64,000 nucleotides of DNA from Dugong dugon (lineage: Eukaryota; Chordata; Mammalia; Sirenia; Dugongidae). Positions 23,111 through 33,879 of this stretch are shown in pieces. The stretch covers positions 96,659,819 through 96,723,818 of the forward strand of contig CM057471.1 of NCBI GenBank assembly GCA_030035585.1, written 5' to 3'. The first letter of the stretch is position 1, and each line of letters begins with the position of its first letter. The translations under genes were made by a program, and so were the position numbers. Under the pieces are notes generated by a model. It had not been told where the DNA came from, did no database searches, and saw only the letters and a program-made list of their open reading frames with translations.

Positions 23111-23244
23111 TTTACTTTGAGTATATGTGTAATTTTCTGTCCCTGAAAAGAGACACAAAGAGTAAGGACAACATATCGCCTCTCTTATTGATAAGGTGAT
23201 CCAGTGTCCTTAGGGGCTTAAGAGGGTAATGAGGTGAAGCTAAG

Positions 23245-23528
23245 AAGTACAGCCAGAACGCTCCTTAGAAGCAAGGATGGTGAGACGTACTTTTGACATG
23301 TTATCAGGAGGGACCAGTCCCTGGAGAAGGACATCTTGCTTGGTAAAGTAGAGGGTCAGTGAAAAAGAGGAAGACCCTCAAGGAGATAGATTGACATGGT
23401 GGCTCAACAATAAGTTCAAACATAGCAACAATTGTGAGGATGGCACAAGACCAGGCAGTGTTTTGTTCTGGTATAATAGGGTCGCTATGAGTTGGATCTG
23501 ACTCAACAGCACCTAACAACAACAACAA
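23245..23528 (+). mobile_element. RTE LINE 3' end, 5'-truncated
   Basis: ACAGCCAGAACGCTCCTTAG to CAGCACCTAACAACAACAAC. The reading would be the C-terminal end of the RTE protein (RSLEKDILLGKVEGQ-KRGRPS) plus tail. Flanks AGGTGAAGCTAAG and AGGTTGAAATAAG are probable duplications. Confidence 0.93.
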
Positions 23529-23692
23529 GGTTGAAATAAGAGATGCTCTCTAAACATGGGAGGTCATTGACATATGCTGATTTTTGAGTCATATAAATTT
23601 TTGTTGTAATCAAATCACCTTAGCCTTGCAAATGAGTGTCAAAAATTTACCAGACCATAAAATGACTTAAAGCCTACTAGCATAAAATATTA

Positions 23693-23851
23693 TGGAGCCC
23701 TGATGTGACAGTGGTTAAGAGCTTGGCTGCTAATCAAAAAGTTGGCAGTTCGAATCCACCAGCTGATCCTTGGAAATCCTATGGGGCAGCTGTACTCTGT
23801 CCTATAGGGTCTCTGTGAGTCAGAATCGACTCAGTGGCAATGGGTTTCGCG
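23693..23851 (+). mobile_element. AfroSINE subtype A
   Basis: Complete; ten-base duplication TAAAATATTA at 23683-23692 and 23852-23861. Confidence 0.95.
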
Positions 23852-23861
23852 TAAAATATTA

Positions 23862-24978
23862 GGAATACATTCAAAATTGCTCTGAGTTAAGAGACACTAG
23901 GAGTAGTAAAAAAAAAAAAAAAATGAAAGACATAACTTGTCTCCAGAATTTAAAGAGAGATATTCTAAGAAATACTTTCATGAGCTTTTAACACATACTA
24001 TTAAGACCCATTACTTTCTATCTTCAGGAACGCCAATGACCTTGAAAAGAGGAAGAGGCATCAGATAAACTGCAACATTAAGATCCTCCTGTAGGATCAT
24101 CCACAAGTAATTTAGACTCCAGGAAGGCTTCAAGAAAAAGTGCTGAAGTCTTGGTTTACTCTGCACCAAGCAAATTTTGGAGGATGTGAGAAGGACAAGT
24201 GTCTAACTCCCCTTTGAAAAAGAGAATTCATATGAATTCACAGAGTAATAACCCCTTCAATCCCTATTACTTTATGACTTTTTCTTGTGAGAGTTTAACT
24301 GTAATTTGCTTGGTTTTCTCCGAATTGAAGATGACAAAAATAGCTTTTAATTAACCAGCTACAGAGTACCATAATGGCTTTTCTTAACCTCTAGGCAGGT
24401 GCCTTGTGCTGGTCTGACATGTGTACCTTAAAGGTCATTCCACAGTCTTCTGGAACAGTAATTTATCTACTGACGTTTTTAAAAAAACTTTTTTTTTCAT
24501 GTTCAAGTAATAAGAATGGAGTCCTGGGTGTGAGAAGTAAGGGACCTGGCTCTGAGAGCCACCAGATTCACTCTGGAGGTCCTGACCCGTGTGAAGCTTG
24601 TCCTGACCTGTAAACACGTCAAAATGACATTAGCCGTGTATTTACAAAGCATGGCCCTGAAGTGGGCCCATTATGCCTAGTCTAATGGAACTGCATTCCT
24701 CTAAGTGCTTTTTAAGTTGTGTAGACTCCATAGCCAATATCCCTTCAGGGTACACTGAAGCTAGACGGCCATAAATAGCAAGTGAGGCCCCCCAGGGTGA
24801 TCATGTTCAGAAATGCTGAAACAAGAGGCGCAAGTCCAGTCTGTCTTTTGTCGCCATCTTGCTCCAGCTGAGGCTCTGCTACCCTATTTACTCAACTCTC
24901 CTAAACTGGAGATCAGGGAACAAACTAATAAGTCACTGTCCTCCTAGGTGACTTCTATTAGTTGACTATGTCCCAACC
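23862..24978. other. Spacer
   Basis: Contains an A15 run near 23909-23923. No gene or repeat family recognised. Confidence 0.5.
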
Positions 24979-25215
24979 ACTTGCACTGTGCTAAGTACCT
25001 GATTTGGATTTGTGTTATCTCATTTAATCTCCCCCCACCCCCTAGCCCAATGAGTTAATATTAAGTTATTAAGATCACCATTTTACAGCTGAGAAAACAG
25101 AGCATCAAGGAGTGAAATAGTTTACCCAAGGTTACAGAGCCAGGAAGTAGAGGAACCAGGACTTGAGCCAAGTCTGTCTCAAATTCAAGCCAGACTCTCT
25201 GACTCCTCTAAAACC
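24979..25215 (-). repeat. MIR
   Basis: On the plus strand CACTGTGCTAAGTACCTGAT, TCATTTAATC, CCATTTTACAGCTGAGAAAA, GGTTACAGAGCCAGGAAGTA and GAACCAGGACTTGAGCC are the reversed MIR order. Confidence 0.9.
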
Positions 25216-25263
25216 CTGTGGCATTTTGTTTTTGTATGTCATAGACTGCTAGAACTCAGAAGG

Positions 25264-25358
25264 ATCATTGTTGTTGTTGTTGTTGTTAACTGCTGTCCAG
25301 AGGCCCTCTATTCATGGCATCCCCATGCCCAGTGGAACAAAACACAGCCTGGAGTGAA
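25264..25358 (-). mobile_element. RTE 3' tail fragment
   Basis: A GTT repeat followed by AACTGCTGTCCAGAGGCCCT and GGAACAAAACACAGCCTGGA; the RTE terminal sequence, strongly diverged. Confidence 0.65.
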
Positions 25359-25847
25359 ACTTGCCAAAGCTAAATAGCTAATGGTCAGCAAAATACGACT
25401 TGATTCAGTACTCCCATCACAGAACTCATTCCCTTAAACCCCTGAACCAACTCTCACCTAGTTTCACTTAAGTGAAGAAACATCTAGAGTAAACAAGGTC
25501 AATAGGGGAGTGGAATACGTGTAAATCAGCAGCAACCAAAAGGTGATTATAAAATAACCCTAACTCATTAAAACATAAAAAATATCTTCATCAACTACTT
25601 GTTATTTTTTAGCTATTAATATTTCACAAAGTCATTCATTATGGACATTTTCCCTTTCTTGTAGCAAGTTAATTATCTAAGATCCTCTACCTTTATTAAA
25701 ATCAGTAGGGTCTTCCATAAATGATAATTACCTTGATTTTTTTTCTAAATATAAATTTATGTTTATGTGTATGTATATATGCGCATATGTATGTGTGTAT
25801 ACGTAAATATTTATAAATGTATTATCTCATTTATATGTGTATGTATA
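25359..25847. other. Spacer with a TA/TG-rich tract at 25761-25847
   Basis: The tract mixes TATG, TGTG and TATA units. Upstream sequence is unassigned. Confidence 0.5.
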
Positions 25848-26043
25848 AACAAATCACCAATTTGTTGATTTCAACTCATGGAAACCCCATATGTGTCAAG
25901 AGTAGAACTGTGCTCCATAGGCTTTTCAATGGCTGATTTTTCAGACATAGGTCACCAGGCCTTTCTTCCAAGGCACCTCTGGGCAGACTTGAACCTCTAA
26001 CCTTTTGGTTAGCAGTTGAGCACATTAACTCTCTGTACTACAC
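25848..26043 (-). mobile_element. AfroSINE subtype B
   Basis: TTGTTGATTTCAACTCATGG tail and TTAGCAGTTGAGCACATTAA head on the plus strand, with GGCTGATTTTTCAGACATAG between. Confidence 0.9.
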
Positions 26044-27124
26044 ACAGTATTTTCACACTTGGAACAGAGAATCAGTCAATATTTTCAAACACAGGGATGC
26101 TTACTCTAAGAATAATAAAAGTAATATTCAAGCAGAGTGTATGACACATAAATATGGTCAATAAATATTTGTTAAGTGAAAGAATTATTTGTTAAGCACC
26201 TCCTCCAAACAAAACTAGAATTCTAATTTGTGAAATTTTAAGTTGCATTTAGTCACTAGGCTTTTAGTAGTGACTGAGAATACATTAATCAATTATGAAA
26301 CACCCTAAAGCCTTAATATGTGCCAATAAAAATATGTTCTAAGACACAGGAAAGAGAGAAAGCTTTCTAGAAAAATGTGCTCAGATATTCTCGAGAACCA
26401 CTCTGGGGTTTAAAAAAAAATGCAGCGTTCTTAGGAAGAGAAAGCAGGAAGTAGTCCATTTTGCCAATATAAAGAGAAATAAGACTGAGGATTTGACTCC
26501 ACTATAACGGTAGTGAAATGTAAGGACAAGAGAAATCTATCGTCATCTCCCTCCCACAGGAAGCTGCCAGTGAATGCGTATTTAGAACCCTACACTATTT
26601 CAGGGAGCCCGGTTAATCACCCCTTCCTGTCCGTAGGAGTACATAGATCCCATGTCTTCTGAGCGTCTTCTTTTTAAACTTTGTGCAGAAACATATTTTC
26701 AGTGTATTGAAAATACTATGAGAACCCAAGTTTCATAGCCTCTGGATAAACCTGACACAGAGCCCTATAGCCTAGGTCAATATTGACATATGCTGTTGCT
26801 GAGCTCCAACAGAAAAGATAAAGATGGTTTATATCCAAGTCTGACAATACAACAGCCACATATGTCTTCCTGCTGGCAATTCAGAAATCAAGAACCACCA
26901 TGATGCAATCAGAGAAGCCTGTTTATAAATGAATGCTTTTGTCAATGTCTTCTCAAGTGGTGGGTCAATAAAAAGGCAGCATAAATTAGCTGAGGATATG
27001 AGGTCCTCCTTTTAGAAATAATATTCCACATCAGACCACGGCGGATCATTGGGATCTCCCCCGCACGGACTGAGCTATTTCCATCTTGCACAGGAACTTG
27101 CTCCTACAGTAATAGAATATTTTC
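26044..27124. other. Spacer; possible L2/MIR end at about 26130-26190
   Basis: CAGAGTGTATGACACATAAA and GTCAATAAATATTTGTTAAG look like the end of an L2 or MIR. The rest is unassigned. Confidence 0.4.
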
Positions 27125-27520
27125 TGTTGTTGTTGTTGCTGCTATGGAGTCAGTTCCAACTCCTGGTGACCCCACATACAACAGAATGAAACACTGCCCA
27201 GTCCTGCACCATCTTCACCATCATTGGTATGTTTGAGTCCACTGTTGTGGCCACGTGTATTTTGAGAGCCTTCCAACCTAAGGGGCTCATCTTCCAACAC
27301 TGTATCACACGATATTCTGTTATGATCCATAGGGTTTTTATTGTCTGATTTTTGGAAGTAGCTCACCAGGACTTTCTTCCTAGTCTTTCTCAGTCTGGAA
27401 GCTCCGCTGAAACCTGTCCACTGTGGGAGACTCTGCTGGTATTTGAAGTACTGGTGGCATAGCTTCCAGCATCATAGCAACACGCAAGCCACCACCCTAC
27501 AGCAAACTGACAGGTGGTGG
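27125..27520 (-). mobile_element. RTE deletion derivative
   Basis: Minus strand: CCACCACCTGTCAGTTTGCT, GGAAGCTATGCCACCAGTAC, GGAAGATGAGCCCCTTAGG, then the junction through CTCAAAATACACGTGGCC to GACTCAAACATACCAATGAT and the tail. Same joint as 33473-33868. Confidence 0.9.
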
Positions 27521-27726
27521 AGAATGCTTCCTAGGCTCTGAAATTTCAAGGTCAGCTTGGGGAATGTGCCTGGTGGCATGGCACATCATCTGCTCAGGCA
27601 AGGCTTGATACAAATATCGGCACACCAAAAACTGAAATGGACCTTGCCCCATAGCCATGAGGCAACAAACTTATCAACTAAGCACTTAGGGGCTCAGTAA
27701 ATGGAACTGGGCATAGAGGAATTTAA

Positions 27727-27937
27727 ACCAGTTAAAAACCAGTTGCTGTTGAGTTGAGTCTGACTCATGGTGACCTCATGCGTGTTAGGGTAGAACTGTG
27801 CTCCATAGGCTTTTCACTAGCTGATTTTTTGGAAGTAGATTACCAGGGCTTTCTTCTGAGGTGCCTCCGGGTGAACTTGAACAGTCAACCTTTCCGTTAA
27901 TAGCCAAGTATGTTAACCATTTGTACCACCCAAAGCC
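27727..27937 (-). mobile_element. AfroSINE subtype B
   Basis: Bounded by TAGAGGAATTTA (27715-27726) and TAGAGGAACTTA (27938-27949). Body CTAGCTGATTTTTTGGAAGT. Confidence 0.93.
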
Positions 27938-27949
27938 TAGAGGAACTTA

Positions 27950-28304
27950 CAGAAACCAAATTTACTCCATGACACTTTGAAGGTGGCAAATGTTATGTTA
28001 AATAAGCTTGTAGTCCATAAAGCTCATTCATTCTTTCACAAAGACTAAGTCCCTAGACACCGAGTTTCTAGGCCCAGCAGAGGATACAAAGATGCCCCAA
28101 AACTGTCTTTCAGGACCCTTGCCAAGCTTATCTTTGTCTGGAACCACATCTACCTCTCCCTCTCCTGAACCCTGAAATCACTTCTTTCCTGAATTATTTG
28201 CATGATATTATGTACTGCTCATTGTCATTGTGCATGGCAAATTGGTGTTTTCTGCCCCCCTCCCCATCCATCCACAGGGCTTCCTTCAGGTAATAGCCCC
28301 CATT
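27950..28304. other. Spacer
   Basis: No gene or repeat family recognised. Confidence 0.5.
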
Positions 28305-28314
28305 TCTCATTTGG

Positions 28315-28528
28315 TCAAGAGTCTCTGGTGGCACAAATGGTTAAGTGCTCGTCTACTAACTGAATGGTTGGCAGTTCAAACTCACCCAGAGGAGGCTTGC
28401 AAGAAAGACCTGGCTATCTACTTCAGAAAGGTCACAGCCTTGAAAACCCTATGGAGCATAGTTCTACTCTGACACATATGGGGTTGTCATGAGTTGAACT
28501 GGACGGCAACTGGTTTGGCTTTTTGGAG
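28315..28528 (+). mobile_element. AfroSINE subtype B
   Basis: GAGTCTCTGGTGGCACAAAT head to GGACGGCAACTGGTTTGGC. Flanks TCTCATTTGG and TCTCATTTAG are probable duplications. Confidence 0.92.
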
Positions 28529-28538
28529 TCTCATTTAG

Positions 28539-29483
28539 GAAAGTCATGCTCATCAGGCCCCATCAGAGTTCATCTTAGAGCTCAGACTGGAGGAATGGGG
28601 AAGAGCCTTAGTACAGGGAGTCTAAGAGTAAAGCCAAGACATGGAGGGCACTAGAGCCTCGCTAGAAGGCAGAAAAATTCTGAGTCTTAAATCGAGACGT
28701 GCCTGGAGTCAGCCTGAAGCTCAGACTTTCCAGTTATGAGAGACTAAATTCCTATTTTTTACTTCAGCCAATCTGAGTTGAGTTCTCTTCACTTGGAGCT
28801 GAAAAGATACTTGGAACTAAAAAGATTTGGACTGATATAAGTGTGTCGTATTTCCTCACACAATTTAAGATCCTCAAAAGGAGGACCATGCTGAGCATTT
28901 CATATAGCCTTAGGCAAATGCAAAGTATGTGGTAGTCATTCAAAAATTCATTGCTTCATTGATTTTCTGGATTGTTCTATTCCATTTGATACTGTAACTA
29001 GAAAGTAGGCATAAATTCATGATGCCCAGGGCCAGCCCACTTTGTGACCCCAGTGAGTCCGGTCCTCCCCATCTGACCCAAGTCAGGAACTGGTCCTGAA
29101 TTCTTGACATCCTACTAAAATCAGTCAGCCCTACCTCATTATCTGGTTATTGAGAACTCACAGCACTAGTCTAGATCAACTCAAACAATAGATCCTACTT
29201 CTATTTCCAACTCCCTTAGCATTTTCTTTATATGTATAGTGGCCAAATCTTCTGAACCCCAAAATGAAGACATATAGGAATTTCCTGCAGAAATCTGGCC
29301 ATTTGATCACTTATTCCCAAAGGTAGAATAGCCATACATAGGAACCTCCGTGAATATCCCCAGTTAATTTGTTTCATGGAATGCCCAGTGAATAATATAT
29401 CTCCTCCAAATTCTAGGACTATGCAACACGCCAGATAGGAACTCTTTCCACAATTATATATTAAGAAGTTTATAGAATTATAT
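28539..29483. other. Spacer
   Basis: No gene or repeat family recognised. Confidence 0.5.
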
Positions 29484-29738
29484 ATGATGTGTGTCTATGT
29501 GTGTGTCTGTATGTGTGTGTCAATGTGTGTGTCCATATGCCAATGTGTGCATCTGTGTCTGTGTGTGTGTGATGTGATGTGATATGCATGCGTCTGTGTT
29601 TCTGTGTGTCTATGTGTGTGTCTGCATGTGTCTGTATGTGGTATGGTGTGTGTGTCTGTGTGTCTGTGTGTTTGTGTGTCTGTCTGTGTATGTCTCCATG
29701 TGTGGGGTGTGTGTGTGTGTGTGTGTGTGGTGTGTGTA
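29484..29738 (+). repeat. Compound (TG)n / TGTC-rich microsatellite
   Basis: About 250 bases of TG dinucleotides interrupted by TC, TA and CA steps, ending with a purer (GT)n run near 29708-29731. Frames across it stay open on both strands only because of the repeat. Confidence 0.95.
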
Positions 29739-30889
29739 GACAGTATATGGCCAGTGAGAATTCCATGGTCACCTTGATCAGAAAAGCAACTCATTCACTT
29801 TGCCCACATTCAGAAGACACTGGTTCATACTGCTTTGTGGATTGTCTTTCAATTTCTCTGAAGCCATAGCCCTTCACTGAGCATACTTACTTTGGCCCTC
29901 TTTGAGAAACTTCTACACCTTCAGGCATTATTGTTCACCAGTCGACTCTTACTGATGCCTCCAATGCCAGGCAGTATTTCTAGGAGCTGAGAATGTGGCA
30001 GCGAACAAGACAGCCAGGGCCTCAGCCATTTTAGAGCTTATATTCTAACAAAGGTGATAGATAATAAATAAACAACTAAACGATTATTTCAGATAGTAGT
30101 ATTATGAAGAAAGTAAAGCATTTTGAAAAAAAATAAGTTCATATGAAAGTGAATGGCTATGAGGAATAGTGGAAATTATACGAGGTGGTCGGTTTTGTGC
30201 TGTGAAATTCAGGTTGATCCCATCTGAAAATCTGTGTATGTAGGTAGAACTACATACATAGCAGTATGGGAGCTGCTGATCTTCCAGCTTAGCTGTCTTT
30301 TCTCAGACGCCATGAGAGAAGACCTTTCTCTATTCAGGATAAGCAGTGCAGGGCAATGCCCATTTCACTGGAAACTGCAAGCTCTCCATCTTTCCTTTTT
30401 CTTCCTACACCTTCCTTCCACTGAGAGAGTCCCCTCTCCTTCCTTTGGAGGTCCTCCTAGGAGTTCCTGGCACCCCTCTCTAATATAATCCTGAATTATG
30501 ACTTGTTGCTCTCCTTCTAAAATTACCCAGTTGCCCCCGGTGATCAACTCTTCCACACAGGGAAGTGGGTTTAGCAATTGATAGCCTGAGTCTGAAGACC
30601 ACAGATACATTATGCTGGGCAAAAGGACAGAAACCCCAAGATTCCCTCCTTACAGCTTCTGTTGCACATAGTCACACATGTGGATCAAGTGGCTATCCAC
30701 CACTCCTGAAGTTCTGGGATGAAAGTCCCTCCTCAGACAAAGCTCTAGGAAGGGTCTGTCTAGAGCACCAGTGCCCTCTCATGGATGAGCTGTGAAGCAT
30801 CTTCAAGGGAACATGCACATCTTAGCTCTTTCAAAGATAAATCTAGCACAACACTCAACAGCTCTTAGCCACTGCCCGCCTTCCCCACA
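29739..30889. other. Spacer; old repeat-like stretch at about 29945-30120
   Basis: GCCAGGCAGTATTTCTAGGA, GAGAATGTGGCAGCGAACAA and TAGATAATAAATAAACAAC follow the pattern of a widespread old mammalian repeat (family unassigned). No gene recognised. Confidence 0.4.
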
Positions 30890-31114
30890 GATGAGGAAGA
30901 TGGAGCTGTGCTTCAGGAGAAGTTGACCCTGCCTACACCCTCCATCTCCCGCCACAAAGAATCTTCCTCTACCAAGCGCGTCAGTGAAATCACCATCTTT
31001 AAGTATCTATCATTCCTGAAGCCTTCCATCCTGACCAAATATGAAATCTCTTGGGAAGATTCACTTTCAGAAATTAGGAGTCATTTACTCTTTAGTGAGA
31101 ATGAGTGTATGTAG
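30890..31114 (+). other. Open frame behind a splice-acceptor-like tract; possible exon
   Basis: CTGCCCGCCTTCCCCACAG at 30872-30890 resembles a 3' splice site. The frame after it is open for about 74 codons (DEEDGAVLQEKL, SISRHKESSSTKRVSEI, KYLSFLKPSILTKYE) to a stop at 31112. I do not recognise the protein and no partner exon is visible. It may be chance. Confidence 0.2.
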
Positions 31115-31234
31115 CTCTTTCTTTAACCTTAGACAAGAGGAAAGCCCTTGGGGACACTGGGCTACTCAGAGTACTGGAAGTGGGGTTTGGGAAGAGAGAC
31201 TCCACACTAAGGATAAACTTGACTTACCAGATTC

Positions 31235-31530
31235 ATGTGTGTTACTTAATTAGTGTTCCCAATAACTCTAAAAGGTATGAGTGTTTATTATCCTGAAACA
31301 TTTTAACCAAAAAAAAAAAAAAAACCAACCCCATTACCCTCGAGTTGATTTCAACTCATAGCAACCCTATAGTACAGAGTAGAATTGCCCCATAGAGTTT
31401 CCAAGGAGTGCCTGTAGGTTCAAACTACTGACCTTTTGGTTAACAGCAGTAGCTCTTAACCACTACTGTCACCTGGGTTTCCTGAAACATTTTACAGATG
31501 AGGAAATGGAGCCTGACATCAAAGTACCTG
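31235..31530 (-). repeat. MIR, split by an AfroSINE
   Basis: AATAACTCTAAAAGGTATGA before the insertion and TTTTACAGATGAGGAAATGG after it join into the usual MIR central part. Confidence 0.75.
31306..31479 (-). mobile_element. AfroSINE subtype A
   Basis: Perfect 15-base duplication TCCTGAAACATTTTA at 31291-31305 and 31480-31494. The A-rich start on the plus strand (A17 run, then CCAACCCC) is the complement of its T-rich tail. Confidence 0.97.
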
Positions 31531-31775
31531 GCATATGGCTGGTGCTCCGTAAGTTAGTCCTTGTTTTACTCTCCTGATTCATGTAGCACAGTACATGTTC
31601 TAAGAGAGAATCTGCAAAAATGGGTCACTCTCTTTCAATACCTACTGTTATGCAAGCAGGAAAAAAACATGACAAGAAAAGCAAGATAGAGAGGAAAAAT
31701 AACCAAACGCCATCCTTTTCTTGAGTTTGAGATCAATCTGATTTTTCAATCCAATTCCTCTTTTTAATTCCATGT

Positions 31776-32136
31776 TAGTTAGTGGCCATCAAGTCAGTCC
31801 CCGACTCATGGAGACCCTAAGCACAACAGAACTAAACACTGTCCGGTCCTGTACCATTTCCATGATCAGTTGTAGATGAGACCATTTTGATTCATAGGAT
31901 TTTGATCAGCAGATTTTTGGAAGACAACCAGGTCTTTCTCTTGTTAGTCTTGTCTTAGTCTGTAAGCCCCATGAAAACCTGTTCAAGCCTTCACTGACAA
32001 ATGGGCGGTGGCGGTGCATGAAGTATATTGGCTGGACTCATACCTGGGTCTCCATGGAAAGTGAGAACTCTACCATCGAACCGTCAATGCTCAGTCAGAG
32101 TCCACTCATGGCAACTTTTCATTGCTGTTGTTAGTT
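31776..32136 (-). mobile_element. Composite SINE: tRNA-Gly head plus RTE-derived body
   Basis: The complement of 32020-32092 reads GAGCATTGACGGTTCGATGG, AGAGTTCTCACTTTCCATGG and ACCCAGGTATGAGTCCAG, a diverged tRNA-Gly. RTE 5' UTR landmarks and the RTE tail follow. TTCCATG at both ends is the likely duplication. Confidence 0.8.
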
Positions 32137-32812
32137 CCATGATTTAAGAAAAAATCTTACATTTCTAATTAACAAGGCATTTGTACCAAGATTCGTGATG
32201 TTTCTACAAGTGAAAGCTTACAGAAACTTTTCTTAATAGGCATGTTTTTCTAATGACATTACTCACTTTTATTTAAAACTTAGGTTAGCTCTTTACCCCA
32301 TCATGAAACAGACAGCTCTGTCATCTTAATGCCTTTCATGCAGTCTTGACAAATGGGGCTGAAGGGAGCCAGTATCTCCCTATACAACCAAGGTTGCTGG
32401 AGGGCCAGAGGCCATGCCACAGGAACCACAATATTATTATTAACGTCGTTATCATTACCCTTATTATTATTGGAGGCAGTGGTGATAAACACTGGCAGGA
32501 GAAGGCCTCTAATGGATTTATGTAGGACCAGGAATGTTTAACTTCAGGATAAGATAAGAGAGGCCACTGGGGAGTTTTCGTCCTGTACGGCTTGGGAAGG
32601 TGTGCTTTTTCTTCTTGAGGACTGAGAGCATGAGAATTCAGTTCACTATTCATTCCCATGAGCATACTGGCTGTTTGGCAGGGGGAGCTTTTTGGAAGTG
32701 TCCAACAAGCAACAGGAGAAGTCAGTTTAAGATTGAAAATTGTAGTAGGAAATTTATCTACCTTATGGATAATTTATAATTTATAAGCAAAAAAGGGAAA
32801 GGTGCCCCACTT
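32137..32812. other. Spacer with a short (TTA)n-like stretch near 32441-32470
   Basis: No gene or repeat family recognised. Confidence 0.5.
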
Positions 32813-32820
32813 ATCTTTTG

Positions 32821-33190
32821 TTTGTTGTTTTTGTTGGCTGCCGTTGAGTTGGCCCCCAACTCATGGTGACCCCTGACTCATGGGGACCCCATGTACAACA
32901 GAACAAAATGCTGTCCTGTCCTGCACCATCTCCACGATCTGTTGCCATTCAGACCATTGTGATCCATAAGGTTTTCACTGGCTGATTTTTTAGAAGTAGA
33001 TCACCAGGCCTTTCTTCCTAGTTCATCTTAGTGTGAAAGCCCCACTGAAACCTGTTCAGCATCATAACAACATGCAAGCCTCCACTGGCAGATGAGTGGT
33101 GGCTGTGCATGAAGTGTATTGGTCAGGAATGAAACCGGAATCTCCTGTACGGAATAAGAGAATTCTACTATTGAATCACCAGTGCCTTAC
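32821..33190 (-). mobile_element. Composite SINE: tRNA-Gly head plus RTE-derived body
   Basis: Minus strand starts GTAAGGCACTGGTGATTC, AATAGTAGAATTCTC, followed by CCTGACCAATACAC, a clear tRNA-Gly derivative. The body joins ATGATGCTG to AACAGGTTTCAG, skipping about 50 bases that are present in plain RTE derivatives. Perfect duplication ATCTTTTG at 32813-32820 and 33191-33198. Inside, ACTCATGGTGACCCCTG-like sequence is locally doubled near 32860-32892. Confidence 0.9.
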
Positions 33191-33264
33191 ATCTTTTGCT
33201 TAAGGGTATTATTTTGAATGTCAACATTTCCCTTCAGGAGAATCCTACAGGGCCTCTGATAATA

Positions 33265-33355
33265 ATGCCATAGAGAGGTAAGTTTTTCAAGGTAGGACAG
33301 CTACTAAGTGTTGGCAGAGTTAGCATCTGAGTCCAGGTCTCCCGTCCCAATTCAA
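33265..33355 (-). repeat. MIR fragment
   Basis: GGACAGCTACTAAGTGTTGG and GCATCTGAGTCCAGGTCTCC match the reversed 5' part of MIR. Confidence 0.55.
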
Positions 33356-33472
33356 GTACGTGATGCTGTCAATCTCAGAAAGACCAGCTAGACTCTGGCC
33401 AGGTCTCATGTATATAGCCAATTACAGTTTCCTGATGACAATTATTTTTTCTGCATTTCTATGGACCATTTT

Positions 33473-33868
33473 CCACTATCCATCTGTCAGTTTGTCATAC
33501 TGTGGTGTCTTTCGGGTTGCTGCGATACGGGAAGCTGCGCCACCAGTATTGCAAATACCAGCAGGGTCACCCTTGATGTACAGGTTTCAGCAAAGCCTCC
33601 AGACTAAAACAGACTAGGAAGAAAGGCCTGACGATCTACTTCTGAAAATCAGCTAATGAAAACGCTGTGGATCATAACAGAATATTGTCCAATATAGTGC
33701 TGGAAGATGAGCTCCCTAGGTTGGAAGGCACTAAAAATCCACAGTGGCCTGACAACGGACTCAAACATACCACTGATCCTGAAGATGCCACCGGACGGGG
33801 AAAGTTCTGTTCTGTTGTTCATGGGGTTGCCATGAGTCAGAGCCGACTTGAGGAAAACTAACAACGCG
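33473..33868 (+). mobile_element. RTE deletion derivative
   Basis: CCACTATCCATCTGTCAGTT, GGGAAGCTGCGCCACCAG, TGCTGGAAGATGAGCTCCC, GGTTGGAAGGCACTAAAAAT, then GACTCAAACATACCACTGAT and GTTGTTCATGGGGTTGCC. Flanked by CCATTTT repeats. About 400 bases in all, with almost the whole RTE ORF absent. Confidence 0.9.
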
Positions 33869-33879
33869 AGCCATTTTAA

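Noticed and set aside
29470-29869. Open frames of 96-100 codons on both strands
   Set aside because: They are Thr/His- or Cys/Val-rich readings of the TG/TGTC microsatellite.
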